48,793 nt of DNA from Desulfuromonas sp. (GCA_002868905.1 PKUA01000048.1:1-48793), one strand, 5' to 3'. Shown: positions 26,701 to 35,472, numbered from the stretch's first letter. The notes: generated by a model not told the origin, from the letters alone. Translations and numbers: made by a program.

Positions 26701-26874
26701 ATGAGCGAAGACCGGCGTAAAATCTGCCCGGTTTGTGCCTGGCGGGCGAATTGTGCCAAGCGGTTTTCCATGGGGGATGATGCCACCCTTCATTGCCCCG
26801 ATTTTTCAGAGGACGTCTCCCTGCGCAAATTGCAGGGGGCAGAGGACGACAAAGATAAGAATCGAGAAAAATGA
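26701..26874 (+). CDS. Four-cysteine mini-protein coupled to argS
   Basis: A 57-aa protein with cysteines spaced C-x2-C-x5-C-x13-C (CPVCAWRANCAKRF, then HCPDF), followed by a charged, probably disordered tail (DDKDKNREK). The arrangement could bind zinc or an iron-sulfur cluster. I recognise no named family. AAGAGGTTGAGC upstream of ATG 26701 gives a good ribosome-binding site. Its TGA overlaps the argS ATG (ATGA at 26871), so argS translation is likely coupled to it. The coupling and regular cysteine pattern argue that it is real despite its size. Confidence 0.72.
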   Translation: MSEDRRKICPVCAWRANCAKRFSMGDDATLHCPDFSEDVSLRKLQGAEDDKDKNREK

Positions 26875-28535
26875 AACAGAGACTTGGCGATCAAATTCAA
26901 AAAGCAATCGAAACCTGTTTCCGGACAGGGAGCCTCGATTCCGGCCAACTGCCGGATGTTCACCTGGAAATCCCGGCTCACGCCGAACATGGGGATTTTG
27001 CCACCAATGTCGCCATGACCATGGCGAAGCAGGAACGGAAGGCTCCGCGTAAAATCGCCGAAGCACTGGTCGCCGCTCTTGGCGATGGTGAAGGGCTCTG
27101 CAGCAAGATCGAAATTGCCGGGCCAGGTTTTATCAACTTCTACCTCGCTCCCGGTTGCTGGTACGGTGTGCTTGACCAGGTGATGCGTCAGGGTGCCGAT
27201 TACGGCAAGTCGGATGTCGGCGCAGGCGTGCCGATCCAGATCGAATTCGTCAGTGCCAATCCGACCGGTCCTCTCCATATCGGGCACGGTCGCGGCGCCG
27301 CCGTCGGTGACGCCGTCGCCTCGCTTCTGACGGCTGCCGGGTACGATGTGCAGCGCGAATATTATGTCAACGATGCCGGGAACCAGGTCGGTTTGTTGGG
27401 CCGGTCCATCTGGCTGCGGTTGAAAGAGCTGCGCGGTGATACCATCGACTTCCCTGAGGATGGTTACCGTGGTGACTATATCAAGGATGTTGCAGCCTCG
27501 CTGAGGGACGACCAGGGTTACGGTGTCCTCGACCTGGCGGAGGATGAGTCGATCGAGGTGTGCGGTCTGTACGGCATGAAGGTTCTGCTCGGAATGATCG
27601 AGAAAGACCTGCAAGAGTTCGGCATCCGCTTCGACAACTGGTATAGCGAGAAGAGCCTTTATACCAGGGATATGGTGAATACGGAACTTGCCAAGCTCGC
27701 CCAGAAGGGATTGACATTCAAAGAGGATGGCGCCCTGTGGTTCCGGACGACCGAATACGGTGATGATAAGGATCGAGTGTTGATTCGATCTGACGGGACG
27801 CCGACCTATTTCGCTTCTGATGTCGCCTATCACATGGAGAAATTCGAGCGAGGCTTCAAGAAGGTCATCGATGTGTGGGGAGCGGACCACCATGGTTATG
27901 TCCCCCGTATGAAAGCTGTGCTGAAAGGTCTGGGGCATTCTCCAGAGGATCTTGAAGTGCTGATGATTCAAATGGTCAACTTGCTGCGAGGCGGAGAACC
28001 GGTGACAATGGGGAAGCGCTCCGGTTCGTTCGTCACCCTGCGGGATGTGGTCGAAGAGGTCGGGAAAGATGCCTGCCGTTTCTTTTTCCTGATGCGACGT
28101 GCAGACAGCCAGCTTGATTTCGACCTCGCCCTGGCCAAGGAACAGAGCAACGACAACCCGGTCTATTACGTCCAATATGCCCATGCTCGCATCTGCAGCA
28201 TTAATCGGAATGCAGCGGACGCGGGGCTTGAGCCTCCCGTCACCGGCAAGGTCGATGTTTCGAAACTTGTTCTGGATGAAGAGCTCGACCTGGCGAAGCA
28301 GCTGCAACGCTACCCCGAGAGCGTTGTGGGTGCCGCCCAGGCTCTGGAGCCGCACCGGATCATCTACTATCTCCAGGAACTTGCCACCCAGTTCCACAGT
28401 TATTACAACCGTCAACGGGTTATGACAGAAGACCTCGAAACCAGCAAGGCACGACTTTACCTGGTTAACGCAGTCCGGACCGTTTTGGAGAATGCGTTGC
28501 TGTTGCTCGGTCTGAACGCACCCGAACGGATGTGA
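26871..28535 (+). CDS. argS: Arginyl-tRNA synthetase
   Basis: The 554-aa class I synthetase charges tRNA-Arg. The N-terminal additional domain (about 1-110) has EIPAHAEHGDFATNVAM. The HIGH motif is in NPTGPLHIGHGRGAAVGD (about 123-140), YYVNDAGNQVG follows, and the KMSK region reads VTMGKRSGSFVTL, the relaxed form usual for ArgS. The C-terminal anticodon-binding helical domain ends in VLENALLLLGLNAPERM. It overlaps the four-cysteine mini-protein gene and is followed by a SPOR protein gene after 12 bp. Confidence 0.96.
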   Translation: MKQRLGDQIQKAIETCFRTGSLDSGQLPDVHLEIPAHAEHGDFATNVAMTMAKQERKAPRKIAEALVAALGDGEGLCSKIEIAGPGFINFYLAPGCWYGVLDQVMRQGADYGKSDVGAGVPIQIEFVSANPTGPLHIGHGRGAAVGDAVASLLTAAGYDVQREYYVNDAGNQVGLLGRSIWLRLKELRGDTIDFPEDGYRGDYIKDVAASLRDDQGYGVLDLAEDESIEVCGLYGMKVLLGMIEKDLQEFGIRFDNWYSEKSLYTRDMVNTELAKLAQKGLTFKEDGALWFRTTEYGDDKDRVLIRSDGTPTYFASDVAYHMEKFERGFKKVIDVWGADHHGYVPRMKAVLKGLGHSPEDLEVLMIQMVNLLRGGEPVTMGKRSGSFVTLRDVVEEVGKDACRFFFLMRRADSQLDFDLALAKEQSNDNPVYYVQYAHARICSINRNAADAGLEPPVTGKVDVSKLVLDEELDLAKQLQRYPESVVGAAQALEPHRIIYYLQELATQFHSYYNRQRVMTEDLETSKARLYLVNAVRTVLENALLLLGLNAPERM

Positions 28536-28547
28536 CAAGGGGGAAAC

Positions 28548-29255
28548 ATGGCACAACAGGCAAGAACCCGTACGCAGCGGCGCATGGATAAAAAACAGGC
28601 GATTCTCCTCCTTGTGGTGCTTTTGGTCGCCTCTTTGGTCAGCTTTTCCCTCGGTGTCATGGTCGGCAAGCGACAAGCGAACCAAGGTGTCGTTGAAACG
28701 GTGATGTCACCGGTGCCGGTTCGGGCGGTTCCGCCGGTAGCCTATCCCACCGGCACGGCCCCAAACCGTAAGCCGGTCGATTCAACTCAGCCCGGCGAGT
28801 TGACCTTCTATGACACTTTACCCAAGGGGAGCCAGGCTCTCGGCAGCGGAATCAACATGCCGCCGAAACAGGCATCCGAGACGGCAGAGCAGGTCACGGA
28901 ATCGACCTCAACGGTTGTACCACCGGCCCCTAAAGAGGCGACTGCACCTCGTCCCGAGATCAAAACAGAAAAGGTGGCGAAGCTCCCGCCTGTCGAGTCG
29001 ACTCCACAAGCCACCTCGAGTGGTGACTATGTGGTTCAGGTCGCTTCATTCCAAAAAGCTGAAGCCGCAATTGAGATGTCGACCAGGCTCTCGGGTAAAG
29101 GGTATTCGGCATTTGTCCAGCAGGCCGATTTGGGTGCCAAGGGTATCTGGCATCGGGTTTATTGCGGGCCATATGCCGACAGGGACGCAGCCGGGAAGGT
29201 GATTGTTCGTTTGCGGGACAAGGAGAAACTGAACGGGTTGGTCAAGAAAATCTGA
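28548..29255 (+). CDS. SPOR-domain bitopic membrane protein
   Basis: The 235-aa protein has a basic cytoplasmic tail, one membrane helix (about 18-39, AILLLVVLLVASLVSFSLGV) and a Pro/Thr/Ala-rich linker of about 110 residues. A C-terminal SPOR domain follows (about 158-235: GDYVVQVASFQKAEAAIEM, RVYCGPYADRDAA). This FtsN/DedD-like layout suggests a role at the septum, binding denuded glycan. Placement after argS is common in this lineage. GGGGGAAAC lies before the ATG. It has no enzymatic motif. Confidence 0.85.
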   Translation: MAQQARTRTQRRMDKKQAILLLVVLLVASLVSFSLGVMVGKRQANQGVVETVMSPVPVRAVPPVAYPTGTAPNRKPVDSTQPGELTFYDTLPKGSQALGSGINMPPKQASETAEQVTESTSTVVPPAPKEATAPRPEIKTEKVAKLPPVESTPQATSSGDYVVQVASFQKAEAAIEMSTRLSGKGYSAFVQQADLGAKGIWHRVYCGPYADRDAAGKVIVRLRDKEKLNGLVKKI

Positions 29256-29283
29256 TTTTTCCCACTCTCGAGGAGAATAACTC

Positions 29284-29312
29284 TTGACAAAGGGACTCGG
29301 GCCGAGTAGATT
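29284..29312 (+). promoter_or_regulatory. Promoter of the initiator tRNA gene
   Basis: A perfect TTGACA (29284-29289) lies 17 bp from TAGATT (29307-29312). The tRNA begins 13 bases after the -10, leaving a very short leader to trim. Confidence 0.65.
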
Positions 29313-29325
29313 CTCAAACTCTTGA

Positions 29326-29402
<77 letters not shown>

Positions 29403-29410
29403 AAACAATT

Positions 29411-29441
29411 AAGGGCTTGCCTTTTGGCAAGCCCTTTTTTT
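29411..29441 (+). terminator. Intrinsic terminator after tRNA-fMet
   Basis: AAGGGCTTGCC pairs with GGCAAGCCCTT around a TTTT loop and runs into seven T residues. It ends the single-tRNA transcript nine bases after the CCA. Confidence 0.92.
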
Positions 29442-29476
29442 GTTTTCTGGTTTCTTTTCAAGGACGGCCATCCCGG

Positions 29477-29505
29477 TTGTTTCTGCCGGAGTCGCTTGAT
29501 ACATT
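29477..29505 (+). promoter_or_regulatory. Possible promoter of the DUF123 gene
   Basis: TTGTTT (29477-29482) and TACATT (29500-29505) are 17 bp apart. An overlapping TATATT at 29505-29510 is a better -10 but has no matching -35. The gene follows a terminator, so a promoter is needed here. Confidence 0.3.
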
Positions 29506-29538
29506 ATATTGAGTGAGTCAAACTTGGCTGGATAAAAA

Positions 29539-29982
29539 TTGGATTCAAAACCTGGAACCTACATTCTTGTCCTGGAAAGTTCATCCGATACCATCGTAGA
29601 AGTAGGGCGGTGGGGTCTCCTTGAACTTAAACCGGGTTATTACCTTTATGTGGGAAGCGCATTTGGCCCGGGTGGGGTCAGGGCAAGGGTAGCGAGACAC
29701 TGTCGATCAAAAAAATCGAATCGATGGCACATCGATTATTTGCGGGCATATACCAGTCTCAAGTCAATTTGGTACTGCCTTGACCCTGAACATCTTGAGC
29801 ATCAATGGGCTGAGGCTCTTGCCGACCTGCACGGCATGGTGCCTATCCATGGATTCGGTTGCTCTGATTGCAAGTGCTATTCGCACCTCTGTTTCAGCCG
29901 GTACCAACCTGAATTAGTCACCTTCGTCCACGCCGTCGGACAGTCTGTTCTGACTGGGAATTGTGATTTGTTTGAGACCTAA
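29539..29982 (+). CDS. DUF123 (GIY-YIG-like) protein
   Basis: The 147-aa protein matches DUF123: PGTYILVLESSS, KPGYYLYVGSAFGPGGVRAR, RHCRSKKSNRWHIDYLRAY and the C-terminal GFGCSDCKCYSHLCF. The family is related to GIY-YIG nucleases and is sometimes fused to endonuclease III, so a DNA-repair nuclease role is plausible but unproven. The GYYLYVGSA core and RWHIDYL are intact. The start is TTG 29539 with a weak ribosome-binding site. The Cys/His cluster near the end (CSDCKCYSHLC) could bind metal. It is transcribed alone. Confidence 0.82.
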   Translation: MDSKPGTYILVLESSSDTIVEVGRWGLLELKPGYYLYVGSAFGPGGVRARVARHCRSKKSNRWHIDYLRAYTSLKSIWYCLDPEHLEHQWAEALADLHGMVPIHGFGCSDCKCYSHLCFSRYQPELVTFVHAVGQSVLTGNCDLFET

Positions 29983-30009
29983 CAATTTGAAGTCGCTGCT
30001 ATCTTGCAT

Positions 30010-30050
30010 TGTCCGACCTCCAGGCGACCGATAACCTCAGAGGTCGGACA
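30010..30050. repeat. 11-bp perfect inverted repeat
   Basis: TGTCCGACCTC (30010-30020) and GAGGTCGGACA (30040-30050) are perfect inverse copies around a 19-nt loop. No T-run follows. It lies 28 bp after the DUF123 stop and could be a transcript-end stabiliser, a protein-binding site or part of a small RNA. Confidence 0.6.
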
Positions 30051-30102
30051 GGTCTGAATCTTCATCTTTGGCATCGAACCCTTCCTGCCGCATTGTATCC
30101 AA

Positions 30103-30131
30103 TTGTCCGTTCAAATGCCTTGCTTTATATT
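30103..30131 (+). promoter_or_regulatory. Probable promoter of the AsmA-like gene
   Basis: TTGTCC (30103-30108) and TATATT (30126-30131) are 17 bp apart. The predicted start near 30138 leaves a leader of about 60 bases. Confidence 0.42.
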
Positions 30132-30198
30132 GTCGAGTAGATTTCGTTCCATCGAATGATACCCTTACAAATAGAGACTTTCAGATTGGGAGGTAACT

Positions 30199-30975
30199 AT
30201 GAAAGCGGGCAAAATCATCCTGGTTGTCATCGGTTTGATCATCGTGGTCATTGCCGCGGCGGTCTTTTTTCTGGTCCAGAACCTTGATTCGATCGTCAAG
30301 GCGGGTATCGAAAAATTCGGCTCTGAAGCGGCCGGAACAGCTGTACGTGTCGAGTCAGTCGATATCGGACTTCAGGAGGGGAGGGGGTCGATTCTCGGCC
30401 TGAGTGTTTCCAACCCTCCAGGTTTCAGCGGGGGACCGCTGTTCAGCCTTGGTGAGATCACCCTCGATATCGATACAGCCACGGTTACAAAAAAGGTTCC
30501 GGTGATCGAAGTGATCCGCATCGGCCAAACCGGTTTTCAATTTGTGGTTGATGCCAAGGGGGAGACCAACCTCGGTATGTTGAAGAAAAACATCAGCCGA
30601 TCGTCATCTTCTGGAAAATCTGAAACCACGACGGGTGAACAGGCCCCCATCCGATTACGGGTTAAGCGGCTAACCGTCGCGGACGGTCAAGGGAGTATGG
30701 ATTTGACTGCCGTCGGGGGGGAAGTGCTGGAAGGTGGTTTCAAGGGTTTTACCCTGACCGACATCGGTGGCCGGGAAGGCATCACCCCGCAAGGCCTGGG
30801 TGAGAAGGTGCTGGAGGTCCTGATTGCCCGACTGGAACAGAGTGCGGCAAGGCAAGGGGCAGAAAAGATGATTCGGGAAAAATTCGGAAAAGAGGCTGGA
30901 CGTTTGCAGGAAAACCTGGATGAAAAACTCGGACCAGGAGCAGGGGATACGCTCAAGAAGATGTTCGGTCAGTAA
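30199..30975 (+). CDS. AsmA/DUF748-like membrane-anchored protein
   Basis: The 258-aa protein has an N-terminal membrane helix (about 5-27, IILVVIGLIIVVIAAAVFFLV). A periplasmic part follows whose beginning, AAGTAVRVESVDIGLQEGRGSILGLSVSNPPGF, has the pattern of AsmA-type proteins ('..V.V..V.I.l..G...l.gl.v.NP.GF'). AsmA-like proteins are linked to lipid transport and outer-membrane homeostasis; this one is much shorter than typical members. The C-terminal 60 residues are helical and charged. GGGAGG precedes ATG 30199. It faces the minus-strand ygiQ gene, 30 bp away. Confidence 0.7.
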   Translation: MKAGKIILVVIGLIIVVIAAAVFFLVQNLDSIVKAGIEKFGSEAAGTAVRVESVDIGLQEGRGSILGLSVSNPPGFSGGPLFSLGEITLDIDTATVTKKVPVIEVIRIGQTGFQFVVDAKGETNLGMLKKNISRSSSSGKSETTTGEQAPIRLRVKRLTVADGQGSMDLTAVGGEVLEGGFKGFTLTDIGGREGITPQGLGEKVLEVLIARLEQSAARQGAEKMIREKFGKEAGRLQENLDEKLGPGAGDTLKKMFGQ

Positions 30976-31005
30976 AGCCGGAGCTGGTTGAATCTGCTTG
31001 GCCGG

Positions 31006-32874
31006 TTAATGCCGACCCGGTTTCTTCCGCGTACGACGGGGGTGTTTGGTCGCATTGCGATCCGATGCGCCGAGTTTGTTGTCGGTCTTGGGAGGTTTGA
31101 TGCCCTGACCGAGTAATTTTCCGGTTTCCTCCATGCGATGGCAGCGCTGCAGGGCTTTTCTGACCAGGTTACGCATCTGCGGTTGATGGTAAAGCAGAAG
31201 TGCTTTTTGCAGTTGCCGCTCCTCAGGGTCGCGTGGAACATGGATCGGATCATCGGTCATCGGGTGCCGGCCGGTGTGGTAAATACAGGTCGCCAGCGAG
31301 CCCGGAGTCGGCGTGAATTCCTGAACCTGTTCAACCCGCAATCGGTGCTCGCGAAGGAAGAGAGCGACATCGACCATGTCGGAGATGGTGCAGCCGGGAT
31401 GGCCGGCGATCAGGTAGGGAACGACGCCCCGCTTGCGCCCGAGCTGCTTGTTCTCCTTCCAGAACCAGCGCAGGAACTTGAGAAAGGATTCCGGTCCGGG
31501 TTTGTGCATGATGCGGGCGACGGTATTGACCGTCGTCTCCGGGGCAACCTTCAGCAGGCCGCCCGTGTGATGCAGGATCAGCTCGGAGAAGTAGGCCTGC
31601 TGGCGTTCCAGCAGGTCCGTACGGAGTCCGGAGGCGACGAAAACGTGCTTGACTCCGTCTGTTGTGCGCGCCTGTCGCAGCAAGCGACTCCCTCTGCGGT
31701 CCGACGTTTCCAGGTGAGGGCAGATTTCCGGCCAGAGGCAGCTTGGCCGTTTACACTTCCGGCGCGCGGCAGGATCACCGCAACCGGTGCCGTACATGTT
31801 GGCGGTCGGACCGCCGAGGTCGCTGATCGTGCCACGGAAATGCGACGTGTGCGTCAGGGCTTGAATCTCTTTCAGAATCGAACCGGATGACCGGGAGACG
31901 ACATCTTTCCCCTGATGGGCGGCGATGGCGCAGAAAGAACAGCCACCGTAACAGCCGCGATGAGTGGTGATCGACCACCTGATCTGTTCGTAGGCAGGGA
32001 TCGTTTCGGTGTAAGAGGGGTGCGGTTCCCGTCGGAACGGGAGCGCATAGATCCGATCGATTTCCTCAGCCGTCAATGTCGGTGCCGGTGGATTAACCAC
32101 GACGAAACGTTTGGCGTGCCCCTGCGCCAGAGTTTTGGCCATCGAAGGGGTGTTTTGCTTCTGGGCAAGACGAAAGGCCTCGTTGTAGGCCATGGGATCG
32201 GCGGCAACCTGTTCGAACGAGGGTACCCGTTCAATATCTTTTTCGATCGCGCTGACCTGGCAGGCCGTTCCGCGTAAGTCGGATATCCCCTTGACACACT
32301 CACCGGAGTCAAGCCGCTGCACCACCTCCAGCAAGACGTTCTCCGCCATGCCGTAGATCAACAGGTCGGCTTTACTGTCGACCAGGATGGATCGCCGCAC
32401 CTTGTTGTCCCAGTAGTCGTAATGGGCCAGCCTGCGTAAACTCGCCTCGATACCCCCAATAATGACCGGCAACCCCTTGAACGCCCTCTTGACCAACCCC
32501 GTGTACGCTATGGTCGCCCGGTCGGGACGGAGTCCGGCTCTGCCGCCCGGGGTATAGGCATCATCGTTGCGGACTTTTTTTGCAGCGGTGTAATGGTTGA
32601 CCATTGAATCCATCGCACCCGCGCCGACGCAGGCGCACAGCCTCGGTCGACCAAGAGCTTTTAATGGTTCAGGATTGTTCCAGTCCGGCTGGGCGATAAT
32701 GGCGACGCGATAACCATGGGCTTCGAGCCAGCGTGCCAGCAGGGGAACGCCGAAGGCGGGGTGGTCGACATAAGCATCGCCGCTGATGAACAATACGTCG
32801 AGTTCTTGCCAGCCGCGGGCGGTCATTTCGGCACGGCATGTCGGGATGAAGCTGATCGGGGCGATGGCAGACAT
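31006..32874 (-). CDS. YgiQ-family radical SAM protein
   Basis: The 622-aa protein carries the radical SAM cysteines in HRGCYGGCSFCAIAAHQG (CxxxCxxC, about residue 310). An N-terminal B12-binding-like region precedes it (ELDVLFISGDAYVDHPAFG, GGIEASLRRLAHYDYW). Further cysteines in TGCGDPAARRKCKRPSC and the VAPETTV strand match YgiQ (UPF0313). Substrate and product are unknown for the family. A basic lysine/arginine-rich C-terminal tail follows the conserved part. Several long frames on the plus strand here are shadows of this gene. The start ATG at 32874 has only a weak ribosome-binding site. Confidence 0.92.
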   Translation of the reverse strand: MSAIAPISFIPTCRAEMTARGWQELDVLFISGDAYVDHPAFGVPLLARWLEAHGYRVAIIAQPDWNNPEPLKALGRPRLCACVGAGAMDSMVNHYTAAKKVRNDDAYTPGGRAGLRPDRATIAYTGLVKRAFKGLPVIIGGIEASLRRLAHYDYWDNKVRRSILVDSKADLLIYGMAENVLLEVVQRLDSGECVKGISDLRGTACQVSAIEKDIERVPSFEQVAADPMAYNEAFRLAQKQNTPSMAKTLAQGHAKRFVVVNPPAPTLTAEEIDRIYALPFRREPHPSYTETIPAYEQIRWSITTHRGCYGGCSFCAIAAHQGKDVVSRSSGSILKEIQALTHTSHFRGTISDLGGPTANMYGTGCGDPAARRKCKRPSCLWPEICPHLETSDRRGSRLLRQARTTDGVKHVFVASGLRTDLLERQQAYFSELILHHTGGLLKVAPETTVNTVARIMHKPGPESFLKFLRWFWKENKQLGRKRGVVPYLIAGHPGCTISDMVDVALFLREHRLRVEQVQEFTPTPGSLATCIYHTGRHPMTDDPIHVPRDPEERQLQKALLLYHQPQMRNLVRKALQRCHRMEETGKLLGQGIKPPKTDNKLGASDRNATKHPRRTRKKPGRH

Positions 32875-32937
32875 AGGGATAGTGTGGCATAAATCATATT
32901 AAAGGTGTGAAAAATTGATATGTTATCTGTCTATCCC

Positions 32938-32966
32938 TTGATTTTCCATAGCCAAATTTTTATATT
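32938..32966 (+). promoter_or_regulatory. Promoter of the moxR-bat operon
   Basis: TTGATT (32938-32943) and TATATT (32961-32966) are 17 bp apart. The start would be near 32973, leaving about 63 bases before the GTG of moxR. This rules against an upstream GTG at 32967 as the start codon. Confidence 0.55.
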
Positions 32967-33035
32967 GTGCGACCGACTGGGAAAATTGGTCTATTCGTTA
33001 ATGCGACAATCCGTTCAGGAGTGGGAGGAGTCATC

Positions 33036-34004
33036 GTGGAGCCTGTGCAACCGGTTTTTACCGAACTTAAAAATGCCCTCAACAACAAGATAGTAGGGCA
33101 GCCACACCTGGTCGAATCCCTGATCATTGCCCTGCTGGCCGATGGACATCTGCTGGTTGAGGGAGCCCCGGGGCTTGCCAAAACCCGCGCCATCCGCATG
33201 CTGGGAAATCACCTGGACGGGAGCTTCCACCGGGTCCAGTTCACTCCCGACCTGTTGCCGGCCGACCTGACCGGCACCGAAGTTTTCCGACCACAGGACG
33301 GAACATTTGTTTTTCAGCAAGGGCCCCTGTTTCATAACCTGATTCTCGCTGACGAGATCAACCGATCCCCGGCCAAGGTCCAGTCGGCCCTGCTCGAGGC
33401 AATGGCGGAGCGACAGATCACGGTCGGCAAGGTCACATACCGTCTCGAGGATCCTTTCCTGGTGATGGCGACTCAAAATCCGATTGAGCAGGAGGGGACT
33501 TATCCGCTTCCGGAGGCTCAGCTTGATCGATTCCTGCTTCATGTTCCGGTTGATTATCCCGATGCCGTTGTCGAGCGTGAAATCCTGAAGATCGCCCGGA
33601 ATGAGGTTTTCTCTGAAGAGTCTGAAGGCGAACCGGTCGTGGTCGTGAATAAAGAGCAACTGCAGGCCGCACGCAGAGAGGTTATGGAGCTTTACCTGGC
33701 TGAAAACCTGGAGGAGTACCTGGTACAACTGGTGCTGGCGACGCGACGCCCCGAAAACTACGGCGGTGAAGTCGCTGAACGTATTCAGTACGGCGCCAGT
33801 CCGCGGGCGACGTTAGCGCTTGACCGCTGCTCAAGGGCCAGGGCCTGGCTCGCTGGCCGTGATTTTGTGACCCCCGAGGACATTCAGGCCCTTGCCTTCA
33901 ATGTGCTGCGCCACCGGGTGTTGCTGACTTACGAGGCGGAGGCGGAAGGTTGGACCGTGGATCGCCTGGTTGCCGACCTGATTCAAAGGGTTCCCGTCCC
34001 CTAG
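33036..34004 (+). CDS. MoxR-family AAA+ ATPase
   Basis: The 322-aa ATPase has Walker A in VEGAPGLAKT (about 41), Walker B in LILADEINRSPAKVQSALLEAM (about 110), and sensor 1 in MATQNPIEQEGTYPLPEAQ. The lid domain has YGASPRATLAL. MoxR proteins act with von Willebrand factor A proteins as chaperones that assemble or activate complexes, and the Bat genes next door are the usual partners. GGGAGGAG just before GTG 33036 fixes the start; an open frame reaching 32967 has no such site. It is the first gene of the operon. Confidence 0.93.
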   Translation: MEPVQPVFTELKNALNNKIVGQPHLVESLIIALLADGHLLVEGAPGLAKTRAIRMLGNHLDGSFHRVQFTPDLLPADLTGTEVFRPQDGTFVFQQGPLFHNLILADEINRSPAKVQSALLEAMAERQITVGKVTYRLEDPFLVMATQNPIEQEGTYPLPEAQLDRFLLHVPVDYPDAVVEREILKIARNEVFSEESEGEPVVVVNKEQLQAARREVMELYLAENLEEYLVQLVLATRRPENYGGEVAERIQYGASPRATLALDRCSRARAWLAGRDFVTPEDIQALAFNVLRHRVLLTYEAEAEGWTVDRLVADLIQRVPVP

Positions 34005-34022
34005 TCCTGAGAGTCGGTTCAG

Positions 34023-34955
34023 ATGTTTAAACACCCATCTTCCAATGTCCAACTCGACCTGGCAGAGCTGATTGCCCTGAGGGGAGACGCAACAGGGTTT
34101 TCCCTGGCACCACGACGTCTTTTGTCAACCCAGGGTGGTGATTACCGTACCCGGTTTCGCGGACGTGGGATGGAGTTCGCCGAGGTGCGTGGGTACCAGG
34201 CAGGTGATGATGTCCGCACGATTGACTGGCGGGTGACGGCCCGTCGCGGCAAACCTCACACAAAGCTGTTCCAGGAAGAGCGAGAACGCCCCTTGTTGCT
34301 GGCGATCGATTATCGGCGCCCGATGTTCTTCGGCACCAGGGGGTGTTTTAAAGCGGTTCAGGTTTCGAGACTTGCCGCACTCTTCGGCTGGCGTGCTCAG
34401 CAACAAGGAGATCGGGTCGGGGCCTTCCTCTTCTCCGAAGAACAACACCGGGAAATACGGCCGCAGCGCGGCAAAGGTGCGGTATTGACGCTTCTGCGCG
34501 CCCTGGTCAACGATCCGTCCTGGCAGCGGCCCCTCCATCAACCTTTCGAACCGAAACAACGACTGGTTCAGACCATCGTCCGGCTTCGCAGGGTGGCGCG
34601 TCCTGGGAGCCTGGTAATCCTGTTGAGCGATTTCACCCAATGGGATAGTGAAGTAGAGAAGCAGCTGAGCCTGCTTCAGCGGCATAACGACCTCGGTCTG
34701 GTGTTCTGCTACGATCGTCTGGAGCGGGACCTGCCGCCAGACGGGACCTACCGGGTCAGCGACGGTTCTTCAGACCTGACCATAATGACCCAGGACGATA
34801 CGGCGCGGGACCTGTATCGACAGCGCTTTGCCGACCACCTGGGGAGACTGCGGCAGTTCAGTCGCCAACAAGGTTGCCTGTTGGTGCCTTGTGCCACGGA
34901 TGACGCTCCTGGCAAGGTTTTGCGGGACAGTTTCCCTGCAGCGAGGGGGGCATAG
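34023..34955 (+). CDS. DUF58 domain protein
   Basis: The 310-aa protein has the DUF58 core FAEVRGYQAGDDVRTIDWRV near residue 52 and then a von Willebrand A-like region (LLAIDYRRPMFFGT, SLVILLSDFTQWD). The first metal-site motif is degenerate (DYRRP rather than DxSxS), as is common in DUF58. These proteins almost always sit between moxR and batA and likely form part of the same complex. The start is ATG 34023, 18 bp after moxR. The end is two bases before the DUF4381 gene. Confidence 0.9.
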   Translation: MFKHPSSNVQLDLAELIALRGDATGFSLAPRRLLSTQGGDYRTRFRGRGMEFAEVRGYQAGDDVRTIDWRVTARRGKPHTKLFQEERERPLLLAIDYRRPMFFGTRGCFKAVQVSRLAALFGWRAQQQGDRVGAFLFSEEQHREIRPQRGKGAVLTLLRALVNDPSWQRPLHQPFEPKQRLVQTIVRLRRVARPGSLVILLSDFTQWDSEVEKQLSLLQRHNDLGLVFCYDRLERDLPPDGTYRVSDGSSDLTIMTQDDTARDLYRQRFADHLGRLRQFSRQQGCLLVPCATDDAPGKVLRDSFPAARGA

Positions 34956-34956
34956 G

Positions 34957-35472
34957 ATGGCGGCCGGGAAGGATATGGCGGGGTCGTTGACGGACTTGCG
35001 GGATATTCATCTGCCACAACCGATTTCATGGTGGCCGCCGGCTCCGGGTTGGTGGCTCCTTCTCAGCCTGTTGCTGTTGTTGGTTCTGGCTGCTGTGTTT
35101 GTTTCACGACGTCGAAAGCAGGGACGCTATCGTCGCGCGGCGTTGTCCCGCCTCGATCTCCTCAAGACATCCTACCGCTCGGATGGTGATGGACGGAAAC
35201 TGCTCCGGGAACTGTCGCAACTGTTACGGCAGGCGGCTGTCTGCCATTTCCCCCGGGAAGATTGCGCCGGGCTGGTCGGTGATGACTGGCTCGCTTTCCT
35301 TGACCAAGGGTTCAAAGATGCCCCGTTTTCATCCGGAGTCGGGAGGGTGCTGGCTTCGGCACCTTACGCTCCGGTCCCGGCCGATTTCGAGGCTGAACAG
35401 TTGACAGAATTGTGCAGACGCTGGATGCAACAACTGCCGAGTGGGACTCCGGTCCGCGGGGGCGAGCGATGA
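34957..35472 (+). CDS. DUF4381 domain membrane protein
   Basis: The 171-aa protein begins LTDLRDIHLPQPISWWPPAPG, the hallmark of DUF4381. One membrane helix follows (about 29-49, WWLLLSLLLLLVLAAVFV), then a cytoplasmic helical domain. The family is a standard member of moxR-bat operons, with no known activity of its own. ATG 34957 follows GAGGGGGG; the frame is open further upstream, but that part is DUF58 sequence in another phase. The stop overlaps the batA start (ATGA). Confidence 0.85.
   Translation: MAAGKDMAGSLTDLRDIHLPQPISWWPPAPGWWLLLSLLLLLVLAAVFVSRRRKQGRYRRAALSRLDLLKTSYRSDGDGRKLLRELSQLLRQAAVCHFPREDCAGLVGDDWLAFLDQGFKDAPFSSGVGRVLASAPYAPVPADFEAEQLTELCRRWMQQLPSGTPVRGGER

Noticed and set aside
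26790-28685. Long open frame (631 codons) on the minus strand across argS
   Set aside because: It is antisense to a perfect argS and shows no recognisable motif; its length follows from the codon bias of argS.
31138-31890. Open frame of 250 codons on the plus strand between 31.1 and 31.9 kb
   Set aside because: It is antisense to the radical SAM gene, whose motifs are complete on the minus strand.
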